Below, piece by piece: positions 1 through 9,077 of a stretch of DNA of 64,000 nt (the stretch's first letter is position 1; every line of letters begins with the position of its first letter). The translations under genes were made by a program, and so were the position numbers. The stretch is from Devosia soli. Its GTDB lineage: Bacteria > Pseudomonadota > Alphaproteobacteria > Rhizobiales > Devosiaceae. Where the stretch lies: NCBI RefSeq assembly GCF_000970455.1, contig NZ_LAJG01000023.1, positions 124,001 to 188,000 on the forward strand, written 5' to 3'. The notes beneath the pieces were generated by a model. It was given only the letters and a program-made list of their open reading frames with translations. It did not search any database and had not been told where the DNA came from.

Positions 1-557
1 AGCTGAAACCCTTGGGCTGCCTGGTCTGGCAATGCGACAAGCGTGGCGCGGACTGAAAAATCGGCATCGCCGATCCTGATGGCGTCGCCGATCGCGATGC
101 CGAGACGATCCAGAACGCCCTTATCGACAATTGCGCCTGGAAGGCCATCCCTGACCGAGAGCAATTGGCCAATCGGCTGGTCCGTCGCGGGCGCTACGGT
201 GACCTTGCCCAGCAAAGGATAGTTCGCGCTAACCGCGCGGAGGCTCAGGAGCGTACTGGCGTCGTTGACACTGGCACGGGCGTTGAGGTCGACGACGCGC
301 GTTACCTGGCCGAGCGCTTCAACCGCAGCCCATTGCTCAGACGAAATATCGCTGCCGCGCATGCGGATCTCGATGTCGCCGCCCAGGATGACACGCGCGT
401 CGCGCTGCACCGCAGCCTGGAGCGCGGCGCCAACGGACGACACAGCCGCAATGGCGCCGACGCCCAGCGCGAGACAGGCGAGCAGAATGATGAAGCGGCG
501 AACATCGCCGCGCAGATCGAGAATGCCGATGCGGACCCAGCTGAGAAGGCGGCTCAT
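1..557 (-). CDS. ABC transporter permease, YbbP/FtsX-like (3' part cut by window edge)
   Basis: The frame is open from an ATG at 557 to the first base of the window, giving about 185 N-terminal residues. It begins [20 protein letters not shown] and has one hydrophobic segment near residues 21-45, followed by a soluble domain that would lie in the periplasm. This matches the start of large FtsX/MacB-like permeases of the YbbP type, which sit beside a YbbA-type ATPase and a TesA esterase; all three are here. The start overlaps the stop of the upstream ATPase gene (ATGA), so the two are translationally coupled. The substrate is unknown. The family call rests on context plus the N-terminal topology because the rest is missing. 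Confidence 0.8.
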   Translation of the reverse strand, partial: MSRLLSWVRIGILDLRGDVRRFIILLACLALGVGAIAAVSSVGAALQAAVQRDARVILGGDIEIRMRGSDISSEQWAAVEALGQVTRVVDLNARASVNDASTLLSLRAVSANYPLLGKVTVAPATDQPIGQLLSVRDGLPGAIVDKGVLDRLGIAIGDAIRIGDADFSVRATLVALPDQAAQGFQ

Positions 558-1258
558 GCCGTCACGTCTTCGGTAAGCGGCGTCAGCCGCCCATGATTCA
601 TCGAAAGCACGCGATCGGCCCGGCGGGCGAGGGCAGGGTCGTGGGTGATGAGGAACACTGCGGTGCCATTGTCGCGGGCCAGGGCAAACATCATATCGAT
701 GACCCTGGCGCCAGTGTCCTGATCCAGATTGCCGGTCGGCTCGTCAGCGAGCAGGAGTTTCGGCTTGTTGACGATAGCCCGAGCAAGCCCGACTCGCTGC
801 TGCTCGCCGCCAGAGAGCGCGCTTGGGCGATGATCGAGACGGTCGCCAAGGCCTACGGCCACCAGAGCCGCTTTCGCTGCGGACATGATCTCCGCGTAAG
901 ACTGCCCGGTTTCGCCGATCTCAAGAGACAATGCGACGTTTTCGAGAGCAGTCATCGACGGGATCAGATGAAAATTCTGAAAGAGGATGCCGAGATGCTG
1001 GCGCCGGAAAATGGCCAGCTGATCCTCGTCGAGTCCGGTGATCGATGTACCCGCTACACTCACGTGACCGTTTGTTGCCTGTTCGAGGCCGCCCAGTACC
1101 ATGAGCAGCGATGTCTTGCCGCTGCCCGACGGGCCGACCACGGCAACGACCTCGCCGGGCGCGATGGAAAACTCGATGTCCTTGAGGATGTGAAGTGGCG
1201 TCTTGCCTGACCGAAGGTGCAGGTTCATGGCGGCAGTCGCAACGACAGGGCTGCTCAT
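554..1258 (-). CDS. ABC transporter ATP-binding protein, YbbA/LolD-like
   Basis: A 234-residue nucleotide-binding domain. The Walker A motif GPSGSGKT lies at residues 42-49; the signature [14 protein letters not shown] and Walker [13 protein letters not shown] follow in the spacing usual for MacB/LolD/YbbA ATPases. The ATG at 1258 is preferred because GGAAG stands 7 bases upstream; an in-frame ATG at 1273 would add five residues. The gene overlaps the permease gene by 4 bases and is divergent from tesA. Known members drive mechanotransmission-type exporters rather than importers; the substrate here cannot be read from the sequence. Confidence 0.9.
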   Translation of the reverse strand: MSSPVVATAAMNLHLRSGKTPLHILKDIEFSIAPGEVVAVVGPSGSGKTSLLMVLGGLEQATNGHVSVAGTSITGLDEDQLAIFRRQHLGILFQNFHLIPSMTALENVALSLEIGETGQSYAEIMSAAKAALVAVGLGDRLDHRPSALSGGEQQRVGLARAIVNKPKLLLADEPTGNLDQDTGARVIDMMFALARDNGTAVFLITHDPALARRADRVLSMNHGRLTPLTEDVTA

Positions 1259-1326
1259 CGGCGGCACTTCCATTCGGTAAAGCGTTGAACGAGAAGTATG
1301 TGGTCTCGACGGAAAGAACAGCAGCG

Positions 1327-1956
1327 ATGAGAAAAATTGTTCGTGACGCGATATTTCGCGCTGCCCTTGCCGTGTTGGCGGTCGGCTTGATACTGGCTCC
1401 AGCCAATGCGGCCGAGCGGACGTTGATGCTCTACGGCGACAGCCTGATGGCGGGTCTCGGCCTTTCTGCAAAAGACAGCTTTGCTGGACAATTGCAGGCC
1501 GCGCTCGGTGACGAGGTTACGATCGTCAATGCCAGCGTTTCGGGCGACACGTCGGCCGATGGTTTGGCGCGCCTTGATTGGTCGCTGGCCGATCGGCCCG
1601 ATGCAGTTGTGCTCGAACTCGGCGCCAATGACATGCTGCAGGGTCTGCCGGTCGACGCGATGCGCGAGAATCTCAAGGCAATCCTCCGTCGGCTTCGGGA
1701 TGAGAACATCCCGGTTCTCTTGGCCGGCATGCGCGCTAGCCCAAGCCTTGGCAGTCAATATGTAGAGGCTTATGACGCAGTCTTTCCAAGCCTTGCAGCG
1801 GAATTCGGCACGGCGTTTTATCCGTTTTTCCTCGAAGGCGTAGCGACCAACGCCACGCTCAACCAGGCCGATGGCATGCATCCGAATGCCGAAGGGGTGC
1901 GCATCATAGTCGAAGCAATCCTTCCACACATCAAAGCGCTGCTCGCAGAATCTTAA
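1327..1956 (+). CDS. tesA: arylesterase / lysophospholipase TesA, GDSL hydrolase
   Basis: A 209-residue exported hydrolase. Residues 1-29 form a signal peptide ending AANAA-like (PANAAE). The SGNH blocks are all present: Ser39 in YGDSLMAG, Gly73, Asn101 in LGAND and the Asp182/His185 pair in DGMHPN. TesA-type enzymes cleave acyl-ester or thioester bonds of lysolipids and aryl esters in the periplasm. It is divergent from the YbbA/YbbP-like transporter genes, an arrangement common in proteobacteria that suggests a shared lipid-related role (inference). The ATG at 1327 was chosen over upstream starts because the signal peptide begins there; upstream codons overlap the divergent ATPase gene. Confidence 0.92.
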   Translation: MRKIVRDAIFRAALAVLAVGLILAPANAAERTLMLYGDSLMAGLGLSAKDSFAGQLQAALGDEVTIVNASVSGDTSADGLARLDWSLADRPDAVVLELGANDMLQGLPVDAMRENLKAILRRLRDENIPVLLAGMRASPSLGSQYVEAYDAVFPSLAAEFGTAFYPFFLEGVATNATLNQADGMHPNAEGVRIIVEAILPHIKALLAES

Positions 1957-2124
1957 GGTCAACTTGCCGGCAGGCGGATGAAGGGGACGGCCAAGCCTGT
2001 TCACTGCACCACACATCTGCCCACGGGTTCTCCGCTCCGACGATGAACGATTTGCCGGGGTAGCGAAGGATCAATCGGCACGCTTCGCCGTTGCTTGGCA
2101 AACAGCCAACAGGAAATCGGTGCG

Positions 2125-2880
2125 ATGCAAAGGTTTAAGGATAAAGTCGTTCTCGTCACGGGTGCAGCGTCGGGGATTGGCGCAGCAACGGCCAAGCGTT
2201 TCGCCAGCGAAGGCGCGAAGGTGGCGCTGGTAGACGTCTCCGATCTATCCGCGACAGCGTCATCGATCGGGCAGGACGCTGTTCTGACCATCACCGCCGA
2301 TGTTTCTGATCGCAGCCAGGTCGACCGGATGGTTGAGGAAACTGTGGCCAGGTTCCGCGGGCTCGATGTGCTGGTCAACAATGCTGGCGTCTATAGCGGT
2401 GGCGATCCTGCCAAGATTTCGGACGATGACTGGCACAAGGTCATCGCCACTGACCTCGACGGTGTTTTCTTCGGTTGCCGCGCGGCTATTCCGCACCTCG
2501 AAAAAACCAAGGGCTGCATCGTCAACACCGCGTCGGTCTCGGGCACCGGCGGGGACTGGAACACGCTGCCCTATAACGCTGCCAAGGGCGGTGTCGTCAA
2601 TTTCACCCGCTCACTGGCAATGGACCTCGGCAAGCGCGGTATTCGCGTCAATTCCGTCTGCCCGAGCCTCACGCGAACGCCGATGACCGAAGAGACGTTC
2701 AAGGATCCTGAAGCACTCGAAGAGTTCAATGCCCGCATCCCGCTTGGTCGTCCATGCGAGCCCGAAGAGGTTGCAGCCGTCATCGCGTTTCTTGCGAGCG
2801 AGGATGCGAGCTTCATGACAGGTGCGAACATTCCCGTCGACGGCGGCGTGAGCGCATCCAACGGGCAGCCCCCGCAATGA
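2125..2880 (+). CDS. SDR family oxidoreductase
   Basis: A 252-residue classical short-chain dehydrogenase. It has the nucleotide-binding motif TGAASGIG at residues 12-19, the NNAG motif near residue 85, and the catalytic triad Ser137, Tyr150 and Lys154 (Y-N-A-A-K). The C-terminal part ends in the usual FMTGANIPVDGG. The ATG at 2125 has AGGAAA 8 bases upstream; a TTG at 2095 is the alternative. Asp37 at the end of beta strand 2 (VALVDVSD) suggests NAD(H) preference, by family rule. The substrate is unknown. It stands alone, convergent with fdhD across a strong palindrome. Confidence 0.9.
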   Translation: MQRFKDKVVLVTGAASGIGAATAKRFASEGAKVALVDVSDLSATASSIGQDAVLTITADVSDRSQVDRMVEETVARFRGLDVLVNNAGVYSGGDPAKISDDDWHKVIATDLDGVFFGCRAAIPHLEKTKGCIVNTASVSGTGGDWNTLPYNAAKGGVVNFTRSLAMDLGKRGIRVNSVCPSLTRTPMTEETFKDPEALEEFNARIPLGRPCEPEEVAAVIAFLASEDASFMTGANIPVDGGVSASNGQPPQ

Positions 2881-2883
2881 TCT

Positions 2884-2923
2884 TTCGGCTAGTCGGCGTA
2901 TTTGCTGGCGCCGACTAGCCGAA
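2884..2923. terminator. Perfect 15-bp hairpin between convergent genes
   Basis: Two 15-base arms (2884-2898 and 2909-2923) are exact reverse complements around a 10-base loop. It lies 4 bases after the SDR stop and 29 bases after the fdhD stop, so it probably ends transcription from both sides. There is no long T-run on either strand, so its strength as an intrinsic terminator is uncertain. Confidence 0.7.
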
Positions 2924-2951
2924 GTGGCAAGAAACCAGTCGCGAAGTAAGC

Positions 2952-3743
2952 TCAGCTGCGGGCACTCGCAGCCGGTGAAAATCGTTCAAATCCGTCGCCG
3001 CGGGCCACCGCAATGACTTGAAGGCCAGCCTCGGCGGCAGTCTCGAGCGCCAGTCTTGTCGGAGCAGAGACGGCGATCAGTAGCGGGACGTCTAGCACGG
3101 TTGCCTTTTGGACGAGGTCGACGGAAATCCGACTCGTGAGCAAAAGCGCGCACTCGGTAGTGGGGAGGCGCAACTGGCGGCTTCGGCCAAGCAGTTTGTC
3201 GAGGGCGTTGTGCCGTCCGACATCTTCGCAGACGGCGAGCAGGCCGCCCTTCGGGTGCCAAAGCCCCGCAGCATGAACGGCGTGGGTTTCCGCGTTAAGG
3301 CTTTGTGCAAGACGCAGCGCGTCCATGGCCTCCATGACCTGGTGCGGGGTGAGGTCGAGCCGGGACGAAACCAAGGCTGAAGGACGTAGCGCCTGTTCGA
3401 GGCTCTCGATACCGCAGAGGCCGCAACCGGTTGGCCCAAGGGACTGCCGGCGCCGCTGCAGCAGCGCCATGGCGCGCGGCTGGTCCACCCAGAGCCGGAC
3501 TTCTATCCCGCGGTGATGATCGATGACCTCGAGCCGCTCGATCTGGTCCACGCTGTCGATGACGCCCTCGCTGAGGGCAAAGCCTATACCGAAAGCTTCG
3601 AGGTCGGCCGGCGTAGCCATCATCACGGCGAGGGTCGTCCCGTTGACGACGATTGCGACCGCCGCTTCTTCGGCGATTTCGCGCTGCGCCAGGCCGCGAC
3701 CCCAAGGCTCGGGATAGGAAGTGACGTGCGTGGCAAAGCTCAT
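2952..3743 (-). CDS. fdhD: Formate dehydrogenase accessory sulfurtransferase FdhD
   Basis: A 264-residue protein of the FdhD family. The conserved sulfur-relay motif is seen as Cys107-Gly-Leu-Cys110. Known FdhD proteins pass sulfur from the cysteine desulfurase to the molybdenum cofactor of formate dehydrogenase, without which the enzyme is inactive. The ATG at 3743 overlaps the stop of the upstream molybdoenzyme gene (ATGA), so enzyme and maturase are made together. Longer upstream starts would run deep into that gene and were rejected. Confidence 0.93.
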   Translation of the reverse strand: MSFATHVTSYPEPWGRGLAQREIAEEAAVAIVVNGTTLAVMMATPADLEAFGIGFALSEGVIDSVDQIERLEVIDHHRGIEVRLWVDQPRAMALLQRRRQSLGPTGCGLCGIESLEQALRPSALVSSRLDLTPHQVMEAMDALRLAQSLNAETHAVHAAGLWHPKGGLLAVCEDVGRHNALDKLLGRSRQLRLPTTECALLLTSRISVDLVQKATVLDVPLLIAVSAPTRLALETAAEAGLQVIAVARGDGFERFSPAASARS

Positions 3744-6025
3744 CGCACGATCCTCACGGGCACGGATTTTGCGGCCGGCACCTGACTGCCCTCGGCATGC
3801 TGCCAGATGGGAATGAGCACGTTGCACTCGGGGTAGTATCCCGCGCAACTGCCCTCGGGTAGGTCATAACGAACCGCGCGAAGACCGCCGAGGCGCCGCG
3901 TGACGCCATCGTCTGCAACGGTCTCGATTGTTACGCTATCGGCTTCCTTGATGCCGAAGCGCTGCATGTCCTTTTCGTTGAGGAGGATCACATCGCGCGT
4001 GCCGTGAATGCCGCGGAAGCGGTCGTCATATCCATAGACCGTCGTGTTGAACTGATCATTGCTGCGTAGCGTCATCAGACGCAGCACCTCATCATCTGAG
4101 CCGTCGTCGAAGCTGGAATGGAGAGCAGGGGGAATGACGAAGTTCGCCTTGCCGGTCTTCGTCTTCCATTCCCGATGGCTGGCGGCGATTGGCCGGCGAA
4201 AGCCTTTTGGCTCGTTCATCCGGCGATTGAAATCGGCAAACTGCTCCGGGTAGGTGCGCGCGATAGCGTCGCGAACGAGGCCATAATCGGCGACCCAGGA
4301 GTCCCAATCCACCTTAGGATTGTGTGGGAGACACGCCTTAGCAATTTCTGCGACGATGCGGGCTTCCGATAGCAGATCGGGGCTTGCCGGCTCGACCAGG
4401 GCCTTGGACTTATGAATGAAAGCGGTGCTGTCCTCGATGGTGACGATCTGTTCGCCGCTGGCCTGCCTGTCCTTTTCGATCCGCCCAAGGCAGGGGAGGA
4501 GATAAGACACCCTGCCATTGAAGAGGTGGCCGCGGTTGAGCTTGGTGGCCACTTGCACGGTGAGGCGCATGCTGGACCAGGCTTCTTCCATAGGTCCGTG
4601 ATCGGGGACGGCGCGCAGGAAGTTTCCGCCGAGGCCGATGAAGGCTTCGACAGTTCCATCGATAATGCCTTTGCAGGTTTCGACGGTCGTCAGGCCTTTT
4701 TCGCGCGGGGCTGAAAAGCCGTAGAGTTCTTCCAGGCGGTCAAGCGGCACGAGCTCGGGCTTGTCGGCGATGCCCACCGTGCGCTGGCCCTGGACATTGG
4801 AGTGGCCCCGAACCGGGCAGATGCCCGCGCCTGGCCGGCCGATATTGCCGCGCAACAAGAGGAGGTTGACCAGCATCTGCACCGACTGCACGCCCAGCTT
4901 ATGCTGCGTGATGCCCATGCCGTAGATGACCATTGCCGCCTTCGTGCGCGCATAAAGCCGCGCGGCCTTTTCGATGTCGGCGCGTGACAGGCCGGATTCG
5001 CGTTCGAGATCTTTCCAGTCCAGCGACAGCGCCCACACCGAGAACGCTCCAAAACCATGTGTGTGCTGGGCGATGAAATCGTGGTCGAGAAGTGGCGCTT
5101 CGCCCTTTGCCTGTGCGGCGCCATCCGCCTCGATGAGCCAGCGGCACATGCCGGCAACAACAGCTATATCGCCGCCGGGGCGCACCTGAAAATAGTCCCG
5201 CGCGATCGGTGTTTCGATGCGCGTGACCATCTGCATCGGGTCTTGTGGATTGATGAAGCGCTCAAGGCCGCGTTCTTTGAGCGGATTGAACGCGACGATC
5301 GTTGCGCCACGGTCGCTTGCTTCCTGGAGCTGGTGCAGCATTCGCGGCGCATTGGAGCCGACATTCTGCCCGAAGAAAAACAGGCCATCGGTCTTGTCGA
5401 AATCGTCGAGCGTCACTGTGCCGACCGGCACGCCAATGCTTTCAGCCAAGGCGACCGACGTCGACTCGTGGCACATGTTGGAACTGTCGGGCAGATTGTT
5501 GTTGCCGTAGAGCCTAGCGAGGAGCGCGTACATGTAGCTCGTTTCGAGCGAGGCACGGCCCGACGCATAAAAGACCGTTCGCTTCGGGTCTGTCTCGCGA
5601 ATGGCGGCGAGCTCATGGCCGATGGCGGCAAAGGCTTCGGTCCAATCGACGGCGACGAACCGATCTGTCGCCGCATCGTACTTCATCGGCGTCGTCAGGC
5701 GTCCGCTGGCTTCGAGCTGATAGTCGCTCCAGGTCCGCAGTTCACTGACCGTGTGTTCCTGGAAGAACGCAGGAGTGACACGCTTCTTGGTTATCTCCCA
5801 AGCCGTAGCTTTGGCGCCATTTTCGCAGAATTCGGCAGGATGTGGTGGATAGGGTTTGGCCCAAGCACAACTCACGCACGCAAATCCGTTGGGCTTGTTC
5901 TGTTTTAGGAGAACCGCCGGCCCCTCCACGACCACATGTTCGGAGCCGAGATATTTGGCGACCGATTTGGCCGAGCCCCATCCTCCCGCGGGACCCTTAT
6001 ACGGCGCGATACGGATCCTGCTCAT
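3740..6025 (-). CDS. FdhF/YdeP-type molybdopterin oxidoreductase, formate dehydrogenase-like
   Basis: A 761-residue molybdopterin enzyme. It lacks the N-terminal four-Cys 4Fe-4S module of FdhF; only Cys50-V-S-Cys53 and Cys67 are seen near the N-terminus. Cys185-His186 (SNMCHESTS) lies where E. coli FdhH has its Sec-His pair, so Cys is the likely Mo ligand. The rest has the usual dimethylsulfoxide-reductase fold blocks, including GVQSVQMLVNLLLLRGNIG and a C-terminal dinucleotide-binding domain. This is the YdeP subgroup, linked in other bacteria to acid tolerance and formate handling; its true substrate is not settled. It is co-translated with fdhD, which supports a formate dehydrogenase-like cofactor. 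The partner electron acceptor is not encoded nearby. Confidence 0.88.
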   Translation of the reverse strand: MSRIRIAPYKGPAGGWGSAKSVAKYLGSEHVVVEGPAVLLKQNKPNGFACVSCAWAKPYPPHPAEFCENGAKATAWEITKKRVTPAFFQEHTVSELRTWSDYQLEASGRLTTPMKYDAATDRFVAVDWTEAFAAIGHELAAIRETDPKRTVFYASGRASLETSYMYALLARLYGNNNLPDSSNMCHESTSVALAESIGVPVGTVTLDDFDKTDGLFFFGQNVGSNAPRMLHQLQEASDRGATIVAFNPLKERGLERFINPQDPMQMVTRIETPIARDYFQVRPGGDIAVVAGMCRWLIEADGAAQAKGEAPLLDHDFIAQHTHGFGAFSVWALSLDWKDLERESGLSRADIEKAARLYARTKAAMVIYGMGITQHKLGVQSVQMLVNLLLLRGNIGRPGAGICPVRGHSNVQGQRTVGIADKPELVPLDRLEELYGFSAPREKGLTTVETCKGIIDGTVEAFIGLGGNFLRAVPDHGPMEEAWSSMRLTVQVATKLNRGHLFNGRVSYLLPCLGRIEKDRQASGEQIVTIEDSTAFIHKSKALVEPASPDLLSEARIVAEIAKACLPHNPKVDWDSWVADYGLVRDAIARTYPEQFADFNRRMNEPKGFRRPIAASHREWKTKTGKANFVIPPALHSSFDDGSDDEVLRLMTLRSNDQFNTTVYGYDDRFRGIHGTRDVILLNEKDMQRFGIKEADSVTIETVADDGVTRRLGGLRAVRYDLPEGSCAGYYPECNVLIPIWQHAEGSQVPAAKSVPVRIVR

Positions 6026-6144
6026 GATGTCTCCCGGTCGAAGTAACGCTTGCCGAAGGCAACGGGAGCCGGAAGCGATCGTTCCGGAAGCGGTCTACGT
6101 CCGGTCTCAAAAGTGCGAAACCGGACGCGATCGACTGCAAAGGC

Positions 6145-7170
6145 TCAGCGGCCGCCTTCGAGTTTGCGATTGCGCTGATTCATGCCGCCCTCGCCATAAG
6201 GATAGTCCGACATTTCAGGCTTGCTGACGGCACTGAGCGAGGCGATTTCGCCCGCCGTCAGTGTCAGATCCGCGGCGCCCAGATTGTCCTTGAGCTGTTC
6301 GGCCGTGCGCGCACCGAGAATGACAGACGTGACTGCCGGTTGAGCGGCAACCCAGGCGAGCGCGACCTGGGCCATCGAGGCGGCACGCGCATTGGCGATA
6401 TCTTCGACGGCACCGATCACATCCCAGGTCCTGGCCTGGCTGTTGCGTTTTTCAAAGGCTTCCATGCCGCGCTTGGGATTTTCACCAAGCCGCGTGGCAC
6501 CGGTCGGCATCTGATCGCGCTTGTATTTGCCGCTCAGCCAACCACCGCCGAGCGGCGACCAAGGCAGAAGGCCAATGTCGGCATCGAGTGCGGCCGGAAC
6601 AATCTCATGCTCGATATCGCGCACGAGGAGATTGTATTGCGGCTGCAGGGTGACCGGCGGCTGATAGCCCTGCGCCTTGGCGGTCCACACCGCCTTGGTC
6701 AGTTGCCAGCCAAGGAAATTGGAAAAGCCATAATAGCCGATCTTGCCACTGGCGATGGCGTCATCGAGGAAGCGCAGGGTTTCGTCGATCGGTGTCAGAG
6801 CATCGAAGGCATGCATCTGGTAGAGATCGATGTGTTCAACCTGCAGGCGCTCGAGCGAAGCATCCAGCGCCTCGCGTAGGTTTTTACGCGAAAGCCCCAG
6901 GTGGTTGGGGCCGTCGCCCATGGGGAAACGACCTTTGGTGGTGATGACCAGGTCACGAAGCTGTTTGGTCTTGAGCCAGCGGCCGACGATTTCTTCGGAA
7001 ACACCGGCGCTGTAGACATTCGCCGTATCGAGAAAATTGCCCCCGGCTTCGACGTACTCGTTCATGATCCGAATGGATGTTGCCTCGTCCGATTCTGCGC
7101 CAAAAGTCATGGTGCCGAGGCAGTAGGCGGAAACCACCGTGCCACTGTTGCCGAGCTTGCGATATTCCAT
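6145..7170 (-). CDS. Aldo/keto reductase
   Basis: A 341-residue NADPH-dependent aldo/keto reductase. The catalytic tetrad is visible as Asp48, Tyr53 (FLDTANVY), Lys79 (ITTKGRF) and His120 (LYQMHAFD). The core is a TIM barrel and the C-terminal part (VILGARTAEQLKDNLGA) holds the usual cofactor-binding segment. The start at 7170 has GGAGG 10 bases upstream. It is most like the general stress/xenobiotic aldehyde reductases of the YajO/YghZ type; the substrate cannot be given. The spacing of 119 bases to the molybdoenzyme gene suggests an independent promoter. Confidence 0.9.
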   Translation of the reverse strand: MEYRKLGNSGTVVSAYCLGTMTFGAESDEATSIRIMNEYVEAGGNFLDTANVYSAGVSEEIVGRWLKTKQLRDLVITTKGRFPMGDGPNHLGLSRKNLREALDASLERLQVEHIDLYQMHAFDALTPIDETLRFLDDAIASGKIGYYGFSNFLGWQLTKAVWTAKAQGYQPPVTLQPQYNLLVRDIEHEIVPAALDADIGLLPWSPLGGGWLSGKYKRDQMPTGATRLGENPKRGMEAFEKRNSQARTWDVIGAVEDIANARAASMAQVALAWVAAQPAVTSVILGARTAEQLKDNLGAADLTLTAGEIASLSAVSKPEMSDYPYGEGGMNQRNRKLEGGR

Positions 7171-7266
7171 CGTGAAATGTCCTCCTTAGTCGTACGCCAA
7201 CGAGCCTGGATCGCCCTGGTTACCGGCGGCGCGTAATATTTTGGCTTTGTTGAAACCTGAAGGGCG

Positions 7267-7632
7267 TCAGACCTGCTGGGGCTGACGAAGAATTTTGGTC
7301 ATCGGCCGACCCTTGGCAAGTTCATCGACGAGTTTGTCGAGATAGCGGATTTCGCGCATGGTCGGCTCGGCGATTTCTTCGATACGGACGCCGCAGATCA
7401 TGCCAGTGATCTGCGACCGCGCCGCATTCATCTTCGGCGCGCGGTCAAAGAATTCCTTGAAGGTCGTGAGGTTTGAGAGCTCGGCCTCGAGCTGGCTCTG
7501 GCTATAGCCCGTCAGCCACCGCGTAACCTCGTCGACCTCGTCTTTCGAACGGCCCTTGCGCTCGGCCTTGGCGACGTAGTGCTTGTAGACACTGGCGACA
7601 CTGGTTGCGTAAATCCGGTCGGTATTGTTCAT
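7267..7632 (-). CDS. DUF2200 family protein
   Basis: A 121-residue cytosolic protein with the family features [20 protein letters not shown] at the N-terminus and WLTGYSQ in the middle. The family is widespread and uncharacterised. GGGAGGA lies 6 bases ahead of the ATG. It has no signal peptide or membrane segment, and it is followed by the aldo/keto reductase gene on the same strand after about 100 bases. No function is claimed. Confidence 0.85.
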   Translation of the reverse strand: MNNTDRIYATSVASVYKHYVAKAERKGRSKDEVDEVTRWLTGYSQSQLEAELSNLTTFKEFFDRAPKMNAARSQITGMICGVRIEEIAEPTMREIRYLDKLVDELAKGRPMTKILRQPQQV

Positions 7633-7730
7633 CGCACTGTCCTCCCTTGGCCAGCGTGAGCCGAGACGCCTTTCCAGTCCAGCCCTTTTATAGCAACCGT
7701 AACGGCTGCGTTGCCAGTCGTTGCGGGTTC

Positions 7731-7766
7731 AAAAATGAAAAGGCCAGGACCCTGAGGGCCCTGGCC
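7731..7766 (-). terminator. Intrinsic terminator of the yjfIJ pair
   Basis: On the minus strand GGCCAGG and its complement (7742-7748, 7760-7766) enclose a second CCC/GGG pair, and are followed by TTTTCATTTTT. It lies about 25 bases after the stop of the PspA-like gene and separates it from the DUF2200 gene. Confidence 0.85.
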
Positions 7767-7791
7767 GTTGTCTAAAGCACCGGGAAAGACT

Positions 7792-8520
7792 TCAGCCGTT
7801 CTTCTTGCCGGTCGGCAGAGCAAGGGGATCCTGCGCCGGGCTCGACATCAGCTGCGCCAGGATATCATCGGCCGATTGGCTCGATCCGCCGATGCCGGCC
7901 TCGAGCAATTGCCGGTCGAGATCATTGCCGTTTTCGAGCGCGGCCAGTTCAGCGCCCGCCGCGATCCGGCCGGCGGTTGCCTCCTGGCGCTTCTTGATGC
8001 GCTCGAGGCTGTCGACTGCGCTGCCAAGACGGGTATTGATGCCGGATTGGCTATGGGCCAGCGCCGACTGCGCCTTGAGGAGGGCCTCATTGGCCTTCAC
8101 ATTCTCGACTTCGCGCTTCATCTGCGTGATGCGCGCTTCGGTATCCTGGATGGCGCGCAGCATCTGCTGCTGGCGTGGCAGAAGCTGATCGAGCTCGGCC
8201 TGGTCGCGCTGCAATTCGGTGCGGATCGTTGCGATCCGCTGCGCGAGACCCTGCGCGAGGTCCGTGCGGCCGGCGGCAATCGCAGCGCGGGCGCTATCGG
8301 TGTCCTTGGCTTCCTTGGCGCGATTCTCTTCGATCCGCCGCATAACGCTCTTGTTGGAAGCCATAATGCCGGCAAGGTCCGACCGCGCCTGGCGCAGGGA
8401 CTGTTCGGCATCGCGGATTTCCTGGTCGAGAATCCGCATCGACTGGCTATCTGCCACGGCTTCCGCAGCTTCATTGGCGCCGCCGCGAATGGCGGTGAAA
8501 ATCTTGCCCCAGGCGCTCAT
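7792..8520 (-). CDS. yjfJ: PspA/IM30 family protein, YjfJ-like
   Basis: A 242-residue, almost wholly helical protein with heptad-rich segments from about residue 20 to 200, as in PspA/IM30/Vipp1 proteins that coat and stabilise the inner membrane. The N-terminus (MSAWGKIFTAIRGGANEAAE) could form the amphipathic membrane-binding helix. The ATG at 8520 overlaps the stop of the DUF2170 gene (ATGA). Neighbours are the homologues of E. coli yjfI, yjfK, yjfL, yjfM and yjfC, so this is the YjfJ branch rather than classic PspA; no pspF, pspB or pspC lies near. The role is inferred to be membrane-stress related. Confidence 0.88.
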   Translation of the reverse strand: MSAWGKIFTAIRGGANEAAEAVADSQSMRILDQEIRDAEQSLRQARSDLAGIMASNKSVMRRIEENRAKEAKDTDSARAAIAAGRTDLAQGLAQRIATIRTELQRDQAELDQLLPRQQQMLRAIQDTEARITQMKREVENVKANEALLKAQSALAHSQSGINTRLGSAVDSLERIKKRQEATAGRIAAGAELAALENGNDLDRQLLEAGIGGSSQSADDILAQLMSSPAQDPLALPTGKKNG

Positions 8521-8963
8521 GCTGCGAAGTCCCCATTCTTCCATTCGTTGATCATGTCAGCTGCATCGACCGCATTGGCGGCGAGCACGGCGACTTCCTC
8601 GACCACGGCTTCAGCGCTCGAACGCGCCGAAAGTGAGCCAAACAGCTCATACCATTCTTGACCCTGGATCTGGGTGATCCCAAAGCTCGACAGCGGCACG
8701 AGCTTATGGGTGCGCAGCACCATGCGCTCGAAGGCTTCGCGGTTGGGAATGTCCTTGCACGGCGCGAGCACGACGCTGGCCAGAATGTCGCGATCCCCGC
8801 TCACGGTCACGAAGACGTCGAGATCGCCCTTTTCCTTGAGCGTCACATAAAGCACGCTGCCTTCGGGCGGCACATGCACGTCCACATCGCCAAGCGCCTC
8901 GGGGTCGGACGCAAACAGCTGCGTCAGTGTCGTGAGGTTCCAGGTATCCAAAAGGTCCTCCAT
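8517..8963 (-). CDS. yjfI: DUF2170 family protein, YjfI-like
   Basis: A 148-residue soluble, acidic protein. The blocks LDTWNLTTLTQLFASD, VTVSGDRDILASVVLAP and PLSSFGIT are those of the DUF2170 (YjfI) family. It is the first gene of the leftward pair and overlaps yjfJ by 4 bases. The ATG at 8963 is preferred; an in-frame start at 9008 would add 15 residues without family likeness. Function is unknown; co-translation with a PspA-like protein suggests that it binds or controls it (inference). Confidence 0.85.
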   Translation of the reverse strand: MEDLLDTWNLTTLTQLFASDPEALGDVDVHVPPEGSVLYVTLKEKGDLDVFVTVSGDRDILASVVLAPCKDIPNREAFERMVLRTHKLVPLSSFGITQIQGQEWYELFGSLSARSSAEAVVEEVAVLAANAVDAADMINEWKNGDFAA

Positions 8964-9057
8964 GGGATCTGTCGATATCGGCCGGCTGATGCGGGCGTAT
9001 ACGCCCATATGGTGGTATCATCTTGTCGCCGCAACGACATTCTGACTGTGGCGACTT

Positions 9058-9077
9058 GTCGCTTTTGCAAAAGCGAC
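9058..9077. promoter_or_regulatory. 20-bp perfect palindrome between divergent yjf operons
   Basis: The bases GTCGCTTTTG / CAAAAGCGAC form an exact palindrome with no loop in the 201-base divergent promoter region. Looser GTCGC or GCGAC copies lie on both sides (near 9025, 9051 and 9114). Such symmetry fits a dimeric repressor or activator site serving both operons. No regulator gene is adjacent, so the binding protein is unknown. Confidence 0.55.
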
